From Bacteroidota bacterium (GTDB taxonomy: Bacteria; Bacteroidota; Bacteroidia; Sphingobacteriales; Sphingobacteriaceae): DNA of 64,000 bases. The stretch is from positions 1-64,000 of the forward strand of contig JAEXHI010000015.1 in the NCBI GenBank assembly GCA_023450085.1, in the 5' to 3' direction. Of this stretch, positions 9,056-17,629 are shown piece after piece. The notes below the pieces were generated by a model that worked only from the letters and a program-made list of their open reading frames with translations, searched no databases and had not been told where the DNA came from. The position numbers and the translations under genes were made by a program. Within the stretch, counting starts at the first letter, position 1. Each line of letters starts with the position of its first letter.

Positions 9056-9505
9056 ATGAAAATAAATCTCATTCTAATCTTATTCATTTTACTGGTTGGT
9101 AATTGTTTTGCACAACAAAAGAAAGCTTATCAAATCAAAATAAAAACCTTAAAAAATGAAATAGTGAAAGGTGACTTTCATGAAGTTAATGATAGCGGTT
9201 TTGTGGTTATCTCTAAAAAGGACACCTCTTTTGTGAGGAACGCAGAAGTGAAGAAATTGAGAGTATATGAAAAGGGGATTTTAATTCCTTCACTGTTAAC
9301 TGGTGGGGGAACTGTTGGTTTACTTTCTTTAGCTGTGGGGCCAATGGCGGGCGCTTTTTTAGTTGTGGGGGTGCCAGTTGGTTTAACGGTAGGGTACGTT
9401 GTTTCTAATACGGTTTCTACTAAAAAACGCTATCGAGATTTTCAAAGTTTAGATAAGTCGTTAGTGAGACATGAAATACAATCGTATGCTCAAATTAATC
9501 GGTAA
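9056..9505 (+). CDS. secreted or periplasmic protein of unknown function with glycine-rich hydrophobic hairpin
   Basis: A 149-residue precursor with a signal peptide (residues 1-19, ending CFAQ). It is followed by a lysine-rich beta-strand region (about 20-75) and then a 40-residue Gly/Ala/Val stretch (about 82-120) that could form one membrane hairpin of the glycine-zipper kind. A basic tail follows. I do not recognise a family. It is 122 bases upstream of the fumarylacetoacetate hydrolase gene on the same strand, but its composition does not suggest a role in aromatic degradation. Confidence 0.7.
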   Translation: MKINLILILFILLVGNCFAQQKKAYQIKIKTLKNEIVKGDFHEVNDSGFVVISKKDTSFVRNAEVKKLRVYEKGILIPSLLTGGGTVGLLSLAVGPMAGAFLVVGVPVGLTVGYVVSNTVSTKKRYRDFQSLDKSLVRHEIQSYAQINR

Positions 9506-9627
9506 TTAATTTTAGAGCTAAACCATTTTTCATAGCTTTGACCATAATCCAATATAAACCATCTCCAATTTGCATTGTTGTTCCATTGGATGTGGAAACT
9601 ACAGCACTAAAAAAAATATTTATATCA

Positions 9628-10626
9628 ATGAAACTCGTATCCTATAAAACTGAAGACAAGGAGCATTTAGGAATTTATGCCAACGGACATATTTATAATC
9701 TTAATTCTTGCGACAAGCTGATCCCAGATCAAATGAATGCTTTTTTGGAAGGTGGGGAACCTCTGATGGAAAGAGCGAAAAAAATCAACCAAGATATTTT
9801 GGATGGAAAGCTATCTCCAAAAGAGGAAGTTTTTTATGAACTTTTGGCTCCTGTGCCACACCCAACTTCTTGTAGAGACGGTTATGCGTTTAGGCAACAC
9901 GTAGCGGCAGCTCGTAGAAACCGTAAGGTAGATATGATTGCCGAGTTTGACCAATATCCTATTTTTTATTTTACCAATCATAATGCCATTCAGGGTCCTG
10001 GTGAAATTGAATGTATGCCAGATCATTTCCAGAAACTTGATTTTGAATTAGAAGTTGCTGTAGTGATTGGGAAAAAAGGCCGTAACATTAAAGCTGCTGA
10101 AGCGGACGAATATATTGCCGGCTATACCATCATGAATGATATGAGCGCTCGTACCTTGCAGATGGAAGAGATGTTGTTGAACTTAGGTCCGGCAAAGGGA
10201 AAAGATTTTTCTACCGTAATTGGTCCATGGTTGGTTACACCAGATGAATTAGAGCAATTTAAAGTAGCTGCTAAGGAAAACCATGTAGGTAACAACTATA
10301 ATTTGAAAATGACCTGCAAAGTAAATGATATAGAGGTTTCTAGTGGTAACATGGCCGATATGGACTGGACTTTTGCGGAAATTATAGAACGTTGTGCCTA
10401 CGGTGTTGATATTTTGCCAGGTGATGTGATTGGATCTGGAACAGTAGGTACAGGATGTTTCTTGGAACTTAACGGAACTGGTTTGTTAAATGACCCTAAC
10501 TATCAAGTGCAGTGGCTACAAGCAGGCGATCATGTAGAGATGGAAATCACAGGTTTAGGTGCTTTGAGCAATAACATTACAAAAGTAGATACTGATTTTT
10601 CAATTTTATCCTTAAAGAAGAAGTAG
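9628..10626 (+). CDS. fumarylacetoacetate hydrolase family protein, probable fumarylacetoacetase
   Basis: The likely last step of tyrosine breakdown, fumarylacetoacetate to fumarate and acetoacetate. The ATG at 9628 begins MKLVSYKTED, the normal start for the family. The frame extends 30 codons upstream without family similarity. In this 332-residue product, metal and catalytic motifs are RDGYAFRQHVAAARR, the acidic cluster FELEVAVVIGKKGRN, and YTIMNDMSAR. Related hydratases and decarboxylases share the fold, so the assignment rests on context: hppD and hmgA lie just upstream, divergent. Confidence 0.8.
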   Translation: MKLVSYKTEDKEHLGIYANGHIYNLNSCDKLIPDQMNAFLEGGEPLMERAKKINQDILDGKLSPKEEVFYELLAPVPHPTSCRDGYAFRQHVAAARRNRKVDMIAEFDQYPIFYFTNHNAIQGPGEIECMPDHFQKLDFELEVAVVIGKKGRNIKAAEADEYIAGYTIMNDMSARTLQMEEMLLNLGPAKGKDFSTVIGPWLVTPDELEQFKVAAKENHVGNNYNLKMTCKVNDIEVSSGNMADMDWTFAEIIERCAYGVDILPGDVIGSGTVGTGCFLELNGTGLLNDPNYQVQWLQAGDHVEMEITGLGALSNNITKVDTDFSILSLKKK

Positions 10627-10674
10627 GTGTAAAAGTTGGAAGGTTTAGTTTACTTAGGTAAGCCTTCCTATTTT

Positions 10675-10899
10675 AAACCCGACAGAAGTGGAAATACTTT
10701 TTGTGTTTCACTAACCCTTTGTTTGGTGTCACACTGAGTTTATCGAAGCGTTTGCTGCGATGAAACAGATCCTTCGACAGGCTCAGGATAACAAGAGCGA
10801 AAACAAAAAGCATTTACACTTCTGTCATCCAGAGCGTAGCGAAGGATCTTTAGTGAAGTACCTATAGCAGTAGATTCCTCCTAAACGTCGGGATGACAG
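10675..10899. repeat. composite nested palindromic intergenic element
   Basis: An outer pair, AAACCCGACAGAAGTG...TACTTTTTG and CAAAAAGCATTTACACTTCTGTC, encloses an inner palindrome with GTGTCACACTGAGTTTATCGAAGCG and CAGATCCTTCGACAGGCTCAG. A second palindrome follows at 10822-10899 with arms CTGTCATCCAGAG... and ...CGGGATGACAG. The same architecture recurs at 58461-58614. The 364-base gap contains no gene. Its last 60 bases (about 10921-10985) are a pyrimidine-rich run with repeated TTTCAAC/TTTCCAAC. Confidence 0.7.
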
Positions 10900-10990
10900 C
10901 ACAGGAGTCAAGAAAAAATAACTTTCCAACTTTGAGACATTTCAACTCCCCAAAACTCCTCAATTTCCCAACCTTTCAACAAATAATACC

Positions 10991-11878
10991 ATGCTGACAC
11001 TTAAATGCGATGATTTAACCCCTGTGCAATTGCAAAACTATTTGCAGTATGCCATTGCTCCGCGACCAATTTGCTTAGCTTCTACCATAGATACTGATGG
11101 GAATATTAACCTTAGTCCTTTTAGTTTCTTTAATATGTTTAGTACTAATCCGCCTATCTGTATTTTTTCGCCAGCAAGGAGGGTGAGGGATAATACCACT
11201 AAACACACCTTGGAGAATGTGAAGGAAGTAGGGGAGTGCGTGATCAATATTGTGAATTATGCCATGGTGCAACAAACCAGTTTATCGAGTACCGAGTATG
11301 GTAAAGAAGTAAATGAGTTTGAAAAAGCTGGATTTACAATGGAAACTTCGCAGTTGGTGAAACCGCCGAGAGTAGCCGAAGCTCCCGTACAATTAGAATG
11401 CGTAGTCAATCAAATTATTCCGTTGGGAGACCAGCATGGAGCGGGAAATTTGATTTTGGCAGAGATCAAACTCATTCATATCAAAGAGGAAATTTTAGAT
11501 GCAGAAGGCAAGATTGACCAACAGAAAATTGATTTGGTGGCTCGTTTGGGAGGTAATTGGTATAGTAGAGTAACACCTGAAAGTTTATTCACAGTACCTA
11601 AACCACTTACTACACTGGGCATAGGGGTAAATGCTTTGCCTGTTTCTGTGCGCTATTCAAAAGTACTTACCGGTAATGATTTAGGTTTGTTGGGTAACGA
11701 AGAACATTTGCCAAGTGATGAGGAAATTTCGGAAATGCAGTGGAATGCGAACGTGAAAGATATTATGGATGCCACTATTGGAGATGCTAATAATAGGGAA
11801 CGCGAGCTGCACGAATTCGCTAAGGAATTGATTGCGTACGGGAAAGTATCGGATGCTTTAAAAGTGTTGTTGCTTTAG
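10991..11878 (+). CDS. flavin reductase family FMN-binding protein
   Basis: A 295-residue protein. The N-terminal half is a flavin-reductase-like split barrel: AIAPRPICLASTIDTDGNINLSPFSFF has the typical RP...S...G..N.SPFSFF pattern, followed by NPPICIFSPA. The last 100 residues are an extension found in some family members. Such proteins reduce FMN with NAD(P)H or act as FMN-dependent oxidoreductases. Its position after the aromatic degradation genes suggests a helper role there, which is inference. It ends overlapping by 4 bases (11875-11878) with the convergent DUF1801 gene. Confidence 0.85.
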   Translation: MLTLKCDDLTPVQLQNYLQYAIAPRPICLASTIDTDGNINLSPFSFFNMFSTNPPICIFSPARRVRDNTTKHTLENVKEVGECVINIVNYAMVQQTSLSSTEYGKEVNEFEKAGFTMETSQLVKPPRVAEAPVQLECVVNQIIPLGDQHGAGNLILAEIKLIHIKEEILDAEGKIDQQKIDLVARLGGNWYSRVTPESLFTVPKPLTTLGIGVNALPVSVRYSKVLTGNDLGLLGNEEHLPSDEEISEMQWNANVKDIMDATIGDANNRERELHEFAKELIAYGKVSDALKVLLL

Positions 11879-12264
11879 TTGTTGGCATCTGCAATAATCT
11901 GCTTTAAAACCTCTAAATCAACATCTTTTAGAGTCTTGATGTATAAGCAAGCTTTACTGGTTTTATGCTTGCCCAGTTTACTTAACAGCGGATGCGTAGA
12001 ACCTCCTTCTAGGTATAAAGTAAGATTTTGTTTGCGAGGAGAAAAAGCCATCACCATCCAATCGATTCGTCTGCCGTCCGGATAAACAAGGTCTTTATCT
12101 CCAAAACCAATGATGGCATCGCCCCACATTTTAGGTTTAGCTTGAGAAATTTCTTCCATGATTTCACAAAGCACAAAACTGTCCTGACGTTTTTTTTCGT
12201 CAGCTAGGGCATTGATAAATTCGGAAACACTATTGTTATTGGCTTTTGTTTTTAGCTCTGCCAT
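11875..12264 (-). CDS. DUF1801 domain protein
   Basis: A 129-residue cytoplasmic protein with the DUF1801 pattern: KPKMWGDAIIGFGD, then a beta-rich region WMVMAFSPRKQNLTLYL, then a lysine-rich KTSKACLYIKTLKD. The biochemical role of the family is unknown. It lies 12 bases downstream of the NlpC/P60 gene on the same strand, so the two are probably co-transcribed. Its stop codon overlaps the stop codon of the convergent flavin reductase gene. Confidence 0.85.
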   Translation of the reverse strand: MAELKTKANNNSVSEFINALADEKKRQDSFVLCEIMEEISQAKPKMWGDAIIGFGDKDLVYPDGRRIDWMVMAFSPRKQNLTLYLEGGSTHPLLSKLGKHKTSKACLYIKTLKDVDLEVLKQIIADANN

Positions 12265-12276
12265 AAGCGTAGATTT

Positions 12277-12813
12277 TTATTCCATTACGGTAACCGCTTT
12301 TAGGAAGCGATTTTTGTAGTAACCTTCTAATTCGGTGATGGTTACCCCTTTTGCTTTTCCAGAAGAAGAATGGATGAATTTGATATTGCCATCTGCATCT
12401 TTTGAATAAACAATGCCTACATGTCCTGGTCTGCGTACTCTCGCATTGGATCCCGTAAATACTAGGATATCACCAACTTTTGCATCAGCCAGTTTAATTG
12501 CTTTTCCTTTTTTAGCAAAATCAGCAGAAGAACGTGCACCGTTAAAACCAAATTGTTTATACACGTAGCTTACAAAACCTGAACAGTCGAAACCGATTTC
12601 CGGATTGCTAGATGCATAACGATATCTGGTGCCTAGAAGAGACTTGGCAAAGTCCATGATTTTGTTTGAAGTGTTATTAGCAACCTCTGGAATGCGGCTA
12701 ATTACCTTTTCCATCATTCGCTGATATTGCATCGTTAACGATACATTATCTTGTGCTTTGCTGTTGATTGCAAATACGCCGAGCAGTAAGATGGTGAAAA
12801 GGATTTTCTTCAT
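12277..12813 (-). CDS. NlpC/P60 family cell-wall hydrolase (C40 peptidase)
   Basis: A secreted enzyme of 178 residues. The ATG at 12813 (MKKILFTILLLG) gives a proper signal peptide ending SKAQ. The TTG four codons upstream overlaps a TAAGTTTG promoter-like box (12830-12823, reverse strand). The catalytic cysteine is in GFDCSGF (C77), and the histidine is in RRPGHVGIVY. FIHSSSG is the usual third motif. It likely cuts gamma-D-glutamyl-diamino acid bonds in peptidoglycan peptides. A second NlpC/P60 enzyme lies at 21231. Confidence 0.9.
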   Translation of the reverse strand: MKKILFTILLLGVFAINSKAQDNVSLTMQYQRMMEKVISRIPEVANNTSNKIMDFAKSLLGTRYRYASSNPEIGFDCSGFVSYVYKQFGFNGARSSADFAKKGKAIKLADAKVGDILVFTGSNARVRRPGHVGIVYSKDADGNIKFIHSSSGKAKGVTITELEGYYKNRFLKAVTVME

Positions 12814-12897
12814 GTTTGTTTTCAAACTTAACGAACAACATTTATACCACCAAAAAATGTGGAAAACTTATGGTGTAGTTGGTTGGTTTATTGGTGT

Positions 12898-13692
12898 TTA
12901 TTTGTTTGGTTTTGAGCTTGTTGTTGGTAGCCACCATTTGGTTTCTTCTATCTTCAAAGCCTTTTTTGCTACTGACGGGCTAGCCGTATACACATCTACA
13001 AAATTTTTCCAACCGTTATTAATAAACTTTTGATCAATAGTCACATCTCCAGCACCAGCGTCTAACGCTTTACTGTCTGGCATTCTAAAATCGCCCCAAT
13101 TACATTTTTTGCTTTTATTTGTTTTATAACTTGTCCAAATGGCCCTGCATTGGTTATTATTATAGCCATCGGCTACAAACATGAGGGCGTCATAGGAAAG
13201 TTTTCCTTTTTTGTCGAGCTGGAAATTACTAATCAATGTTCCTTTAATTATACCTGAAGATGTTTGGGTGCTATCTTCATGAAATACAACTTTGCAGGTA
13301 ACAGAACCTTGTTTGTAATTTGGGTCATCGCTTTCTTTATAAAGAACAGCTTTTTCTACGGTAATTGTGCCGCTGAACCTGCAAATATTATCTTTAACCC
13401 TCGTTTTACCATCAACTTGATATTGATAAGAGTTTTCTTTACTTTTTGAAACTGTTATATAGTGTATGTAAAATCGTTGGTAGTTATCTCCAATATATCC
13501 TAGCGGCTCTGGAAATGGAAATTTGTCACCATTACCCTCAACTGTGATATTGTCACTTCTCCATAATTTACTTAAATCATAATTTTTAATGTTATGATAG
13601 AAATTGGTCGATTTTGAGCTTTGACTACTTGTGATACTTATGCCCAAGCAAACGATTAGCGTTGTTAAACTAATTTTGAATAGTATTTTCAT
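12898..13692 (-). CDS. secreted protein of unknown function
   Basis: A 264-residue precursor. The signal peptide spans roughly residues 1-23 (ending SITSSQ). The mature part is beta-rich and has several cysteines: one in DNICRFSGTI, one in SVTCKVVF, and a pair around NQCRAIW and KKCNWGDFRMP that could form disulfides. I do not recognise a domain. NNQCRAIWTSY...CNWGDFRMPDS and a preceding GYNNN segment look like a folded extracellular module. It starts 15 bases before the SDR stop codon at 13708 and could be co-transcribed with it. Confidence 0.7.
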   Translation of the reverse strand: MKILFKISLTTLIVCLGISITSSQSSKSTNFYHNIKNYDLSKLWRSDNITVEGNGDKFPFPEPLGYIGDNYQRFYIHYITVSKSKENSYQYQVDGKTRVKDNICRFSGTITVEKAVLYKESDDPNYKQGSVTCKVVFHEDSTQTSSGIIKGTLISNFQLDKKGKLSYDALMFVADGYNNNQCRAIWTSYKTNKSKKCNWGDFRMPDSKALDAGAGDVTIDQKFINNGWKNFVDVYTASPSVAKKALKIEETKWWLPTTSSKPNK

Positions 13693-13707
13693 GAGCGCAA
13701 TATTGAT

Positions 13708-14409
13708 TTAAGGTGTAGTAACTGCTACTGGCAATACTTTTCCATTAAAAAACTTATGGCCGGTTCTGGCAAAATCAGCGATATACTTACCCATTTCAAA
13801 CGCCATTACAGGGCTTTCGTAACCTGGAAATGCAGCTTCTAACATTTCAGTTTGTGCTGAACCAAGCGCTAAGCAATTAATTTTAATGCCCGTTTGAACC
13901 AGCTCTTGGGCCATACATTCCGTTAGGGTATGCAATGCAGCTTTACTTGCTGAGTAAGCCGCTAACCCAGGGAATTTTACGCTACCCTGAAAGCCACCCA
14001 TGCTGCCAATATTTACAATATGACCGCCATTATCCATAAATTGTAGCATGTAACGAGTCATTTTAAAGTGACTGATTACATTATGTTCCAACATGGCTGC
14101 CAAATCATTTTCTGTGGTTTCTAACAATGGCTTGTTGATCAATGAGCCAGCATTGTTAATCAAGATATCTACCGTTCCCAACCTTTCTTTAATGAAAGGG
14201 ATCAAGGCATTATAATCATCATTCACCAAATCAAAAGCTACGGGAAGCAAGGTGCATTCAGGGGTAATGCTTTTGGCAATTTCATGAAGTTTGCGCAGTT
14301 TATCCGCAGAGCGGGCAATGCATACCACCTTGTTTTTTGTATCTAAACTTAATTCTAGTGCTGCTTCGAAGCCGATGCCACTACTGGCTCCCGTAATAAT
14401 GATATTCAT
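13708..14409 (-). CDS. short-chain dehydrogenase/reductase (SDR)
   Basis: A 233-residue classical SDR. The cofactor motif is GASSGIG (residues 7-13), followed by NNAG, and the active site is Ser, Tyr (YSASKAAL) and Lys. NAD(P)-dependent reduction or oxidation of an alcohol/ketone is expected. The substrate cannot be told. The next gene downstream is the unknown secreted protein, 15 bases away. Confidence 0.9.
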   Translation of the reverse strand: MNIIITGASSGIGFEAALELSLDTKNKVVCIARSADKLRKLHEIAKSITPECTLLPVAFDLVNDDYNALIPFIKERLGTVDILINNAGSLINKPLLETTENDLAAMLEHNVISHFKMTRYMLQFMDNGGHIVNIGSMGGFQGSVKFPGLAAYSASKAALHTLTECMAQELVQTGIKINCLALGSAQTEMLEAAFPGYESPVMAFEMGKYIADFARTGHKFFNGKVLPVAVTTP

Positions 14410-14511
14410 GGATATTGGATTTTACAATTGTGGCAAAGATAAGAATTTGGGAAGTTTAAGCTCCTAAAATGTGATAGTGGACATAAAACCATTCCTATTT
14501 GATTAATTGAG

Positions 14512-14519
14512 TACCTTTG
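14512..14519 (+). promoter_or_regulatory. candidate -7 box TACCTTTG for the PhnA gene
   Basis: An exact match to TAnnTTTG, 15 bases before the ATG at 14535, which would give a very short leader. A TTTG at 14498-14501 is too close to be a standard -33 box. Confidence 0.4.
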
Positions 14520-14534
14520 CGGCATAATTGAAGA

Positions 14535-15092
14535 ATGATGTTAGAGAAACTTAAAGAGCGTAGCGATGGTTTGTGCGAATTGTGCAGCAAAACCGAAGCG
14601 GTGAACGCCTATACGGTTAGTCCGAAAAAAGAAGACGCTATCGAAAATCAAGTAGGCTTGTGTAATGATTGTTTAGAGAAAATTGATGCTGTGGACCAAA
14701 GCTTTTATTGGCGTGTGGTAGAGGGAAGTATCTGGAATCCTGAGCCTAGTGTGCAAGCATTGAGCTATCGTATTTTACAACGTTATAAAGATGAAGATTG
14801 GGCAAGTGGTGTACTGAGTATGGTTGATTTGGATGAGGACACTGTACAATGGGCTTTGAGTGGTTTAGAAGTAGCGGATGTTCATCAAGATGCTTTTGGC
14901 AATGTACTTGAAAATGGTGATACGGTAGTGTTAACTCAAGCTTTGGATGTAAAAGGAACAAACTTCAGTGCTCCTAAAGGAACAGTGGTAAAGCGAATTA
15001 GATTGGTGCACGATAATCATGAACAAATTGAAGGGAAAATCAATGAGCAAATGATTGTGATTTTAACAAAGTACGTTAAGAAGAATAATTAA
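14535..15092 (+). CDS. PhnA domain protein (zinc ribbon)
   Basis: A 185-residue protein. The N-terminal zinc ribbon has CELC (C17-x2-C20) and CNDC. The C-terminal domain (about 115-185) has DTVVLTQALDVKGTNFSAPKGTVVKRIRL and ends QMIVILTKYVKK, the characteristic PhnA fold. The name derives from phosphonate genes, but the family has no proven part in phosphonate use, and no phn genes are near. Start is MM; either ATG would do. It is a single gene. Confidence 0.88.
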   Translation: MMLEKLKERSDGLCELCSKTEAVNAYTVSPKKEDAIENQVGLCNDCLEKIDAVDQSFYWRVVEGSIWNPEPSVQALSYRILQRYKDEDWASGVLSMVDLDEDTVQWALSGLEVADVHQDAFGNVLENGDTVVLTQALDVKGTNFSAPKGTVVKRIRLVHDNHEQIEGKINEQMIVILTKYVKKNN

Positions 15093-15100
15093 AGGTATTG

Positions 15101-15170
15101 TTGTCATTTCGAACATAGTGAGAAATCTAACGATATGCATGAGATTTCTCGATTGGGCTCGAAATGACAA
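15101..15170. repeat. GTCATTTCGA palindromic intergenic element
   Basis: Outer arms TTGTCATTTCGA (15101-15112) and TCGAAATGACAA (15159-15170); inner arms GAGAAATCT (15120-15128) and AGATTTCTC (15142-15150). It is located between the convergent PhnA and phenylalanine hydroxylase genes and might close their transcripts. Confidence 0.75.
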
Positions 15171-15180
15171 CCTTTATAGA

Positions 15181-15262
15181 AACTTACGAAGTTTAACTTT
15201 ATATTCCTTATTGTTTTCAAAGGTAAAGTTGAGGGCTTCGCCGTTTTAAAACTTCGTAAGTT
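15181..15262. repeat. second inverted repeat AACTTACGAAGTTT
   Basis: Arms 15181-15194 and 15249-15262 are exact reverse complements, with an inner pair AACTTTAT/GTAAAGTT. It directly follows the palindrome at 15101-15170, giving two adjacent hairpin elements of different families. Confidence 0.7.
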
Positions 15263-15276
15263 TAATGAAATCTATT

Positions 15277-17061
15277 CTAATCCTCTACCGTGATTAACTG
15301 CGTTACTGGATTAGCAATTACATGAAAACCGTCGTTAATCAACTTGGTGAATTCTTTTTCGTTAGCAGCTTTCATCTCCAAATAAATCCTTACTTCGTTT
15401 TCTAAAGCTGGGTTGGTACCTTTATGATGTAATATTTCTAAAATCTGTAAAGTACAAAGCCAATCGTAGCGGTATGAAGTTTTAAGCTCGTTAAAAATCT
15501 CTGCCAGTTTTTCTTGTCCTTCACCTGTTTCCCTAATATCCCTAACTTGTTGGTAAAGATGGTGTAGATGTTTTGTTGCCTCATCATAAGCCAATTTATG
15601 GGTAAGCTGCTCACTCACATGAGTCAATTCCTCGTAGGCATCTTTATCTGCTGCGCCGTTAAACACCGAAACAATTTTCTCACCAACCGCCATATCATAA
15701 GTTCCCCATTCAGGTTGGAACAAGACATTACCATTGCCTTCTCTTACGGTACATTCTTCAAAAGCAATTAAAATCGTTTTTTCGCCCTTGTTGATAATCT
15801 CTTTGATCTTGCCATTTACTTCGATGTCGCTTTCAAAGGTTAAACGTACCAATTGGCCAACTTTAATGCCAAGCTGTGATAATTCTTCTAAACTGTGGTC
15901 TTCCAAAGGCTTTGTAGAATCCTTTAATTTTCCAACTGGCGATGAAAAACCATCTTTATGATATTCTTTTCCATGACCTGGTAATTCTTTTCCTTCAAAG
16001 GCTAAAGCAGATTGTCCCTTAGTTCTCACAAATGTAAGTTCATCGTTTGCACTAATGCCCACATCGGTAAATACTCCTGTTACTTGTAAACCCGAGCTAT
16101 AAACCGCTGTACTTGGGTTCTTACACTCAATTGCTTTTAAAATGCTTTCTGCACCACCACGCCTGAAAGCCATGGTATTTGCAAAAGCTTCTAACACATC
16201 AATTAGGTTTTGGAAAGTAGGAGTTACAAAAAGCTGCGGTTGTTCTTGGGTAATATCGTACGAATAGTTAACGGTATCCAAGTTATACCAAATCTTTTTG
16301 ATTTTTGGATCCATGCAGGTAGCACTTTCACCGATAGACGACAACAATCCTGCACCGTAAATCTTTGGATTTTCTAAAGTACCAATCAAGCCATACTCTA
16401 CAGTCCACCAGTGTAAACGGCCTAGCAATGCCATTTCAGAGGGCTCGCCCATGTTCTCAGAGATGTATTTCAATTCCTTTTCTGCCTTGGCAATTTCGGT
16501 CTCGTCTACATCTTTAGCTTCCTTTAAAATAGAAAGTTTGCGGATGGCTTCGTAAAGTTCAAAGTCTTTGCTTGAAAACATGGCTTTTGCACCAATAGAA
16601 CCAAAATAGCTTAAGTAGTTATTGTAGTCGGTATCTGCAATAATAGGGGCATGGCCAGCACTTTCGTGAATAATATCTGGTGCAGGCGTGTACTCAATAT
16701 TGTTGATCTGGCGAATGTCGGCCGCAATGACCAATACCCTGTAGGCTTGGTATTCCATAAAGGCAGCTGGTGGAATAAAACCGTCAACGGTTACTGCTCC
16801 CCAACCAATTTTGCCCAAATTGTCGTTCATGGTTTGTAGATTGGGAATTTCCTCAATGCTTAAACCAGCTCTTTGCAAACCTTTAATGTATGGATAATAA
16901 GCTACGTGCTTTAGATAACTATAGTTTTGGCGCATTACATAACGCCATACCGCTTGGTCAATTGGCGTATATTTCTCGTAATTTTGCTCAACAATGAATT
17001 GCCTTAAATGCCTAGGCAATTTGGCAACTTGTTCGTTATTAAAGTCGTTAAAATCGCTCAT
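15277..17061 (-). CDS. phenylalanine 4-monooxygenase, long form
   Basis: An aromatic amino acid hydroxylase producing tyrosine from phenylalanine with a pterin and Fe(II). The iron site is HESAGH (H132, H137), followed by the glutamate in LHWWTVEYGLIG. At 594 residues it is about twice the roughly 270-300 residues of proteobacterial PhhA: the hydroxylase spans about 30-340, and an extra region of about 250 residues of unknown function follows. It feeds the hppD/hmgA route nearby. It is a single gene with the double palindrome at its 3' end. Confidence 0.88.
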   Translation of the reverse strand: MSDFNDFNNEQVAKLPRHLRQFIVEQNYEKYTPIDQAVWRYVMRQNYSYLKHVAYYPYIKGLQRAGLSIEEIPNLQTMNDNLGKIGWGAVTVDGFIPPAAFMEYQAYRVLVIAADIRQINNIEYTPAPDIIHESAGHAPIIADTDYNNYLSYFGSIGAKAMFSSKDFELYEAIRKLSILKEAKDVDETEIAKAEKELKYISENMGEPSEMALLGRLHWWTVEYGLIGTLENPKIYGAGLLSSIGESATCMDPKIKKIWYNLDTVNYSYDITQEQPQLFVTPTFQNLIDVLEAFANTMAFRRGGAESILKAIECKNPSTAVYSSGLQVTGVFTDVGISANDELTFVRTKGQSALAFEGKELPGHGKEYHKDGFSSPVGKLKDSTKPLEDHSLEELSQLGIKVGQLVRLTFESDIEVNGKIKEIINKGEKTILIAFEECTVREGNGNVLFQPEWGTYDMAVGEKIVSVFNGAADKDAYEELTHVSEQLTHKLAYDEATKHLHHLYQQVRDIRETGEGQEKLAEIFNELKTSYRYDWLCTLQILEILHHKGTNPALENEVRIYLEMKAANEKEFTKLINDGFHVIANPVTQLITVED

Positions 17062-17146
17062 TTTTGTACATTTTCTTAATTGGGCTAAAATACCTGATTT
17101 AAGCTAGGAATGCAAGAAAACAAACGGTTTTGATAAGAGAAGCTTG

Positions 17147-17629
17147 TCAGTCTTTGGTCTTTTTTACCCTAAAAGAGAAGTACTTCTGTGAAAAGTAACT
17201 AAATACCGCCAACAAAATGGTGATGAAAGCTTTAGAAATGGATGGATAGAATTGGAAACCCTCCACTAAAATCTTCATTAACGCATAATTAAGCAGAATA
17301 TTTGTACAAACCACCGTTCCATATCTAAAAAGCTGTATGCGGCCCTTTAAATCTGATTGGGTAAATACCAAGTATTTATTCAGCATAAAGCCCACTAAAA
17401 AAGTGAATACAGACTCCAACGCTAATGCTGCAATTGGAGCAGTAATTAAATATCCTGCTACTTGTACATCTTGTTGGTGCAAAATGTAATTATAAATTAC
17501 AAAATAGGCGATGATGCCCGATGATGCGGTTACACCACCACTAACTAAATATCGAAAAGTGCCAATTGAAAACCATCTTTTAAAAGGAGGATAGAAAAAG
17601 TCGATGATTTGGAGTGCTAATTTCCTCAT
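17147..17629 (-). CDS. GtrA family membrane protein
   Basis: A 160-residue protein with four membrane helices and the GtrA signature pattern (RYLVSGGVTASSG near residue 26, then FMLNKYLVF). GtrA-like proteins are thought to move lipid-linked sugars across the inner membrane. It overlaps by 4 bases (17626-17629) with the upstream LTA-synthase-like gene, indicating translational coupling and a joint role in envelope glycan or lipid modification. Confidence 0.88.
   Translation of the reverse strand: MRKLALQIIDFFYPPFKRWFSIGTFRYLVSGGVTASSGIIAYFVIYNYILHQQDVQVAGYLITAPIAALALESVFTFLVGFMLNKYLVFTQSDLKGRIQLFRYGTVVCTNILLNYALMKILVEGFQFYPSISKAFITILLAVFSYFSQKYFSFRVKKTKD

Noticed and set aside
14535..15092. 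Phosphonate degradation gene
   Set aside because: PhnA-family proteins are misnamed with respect to C-P lyase, and no phn genes are nearby.
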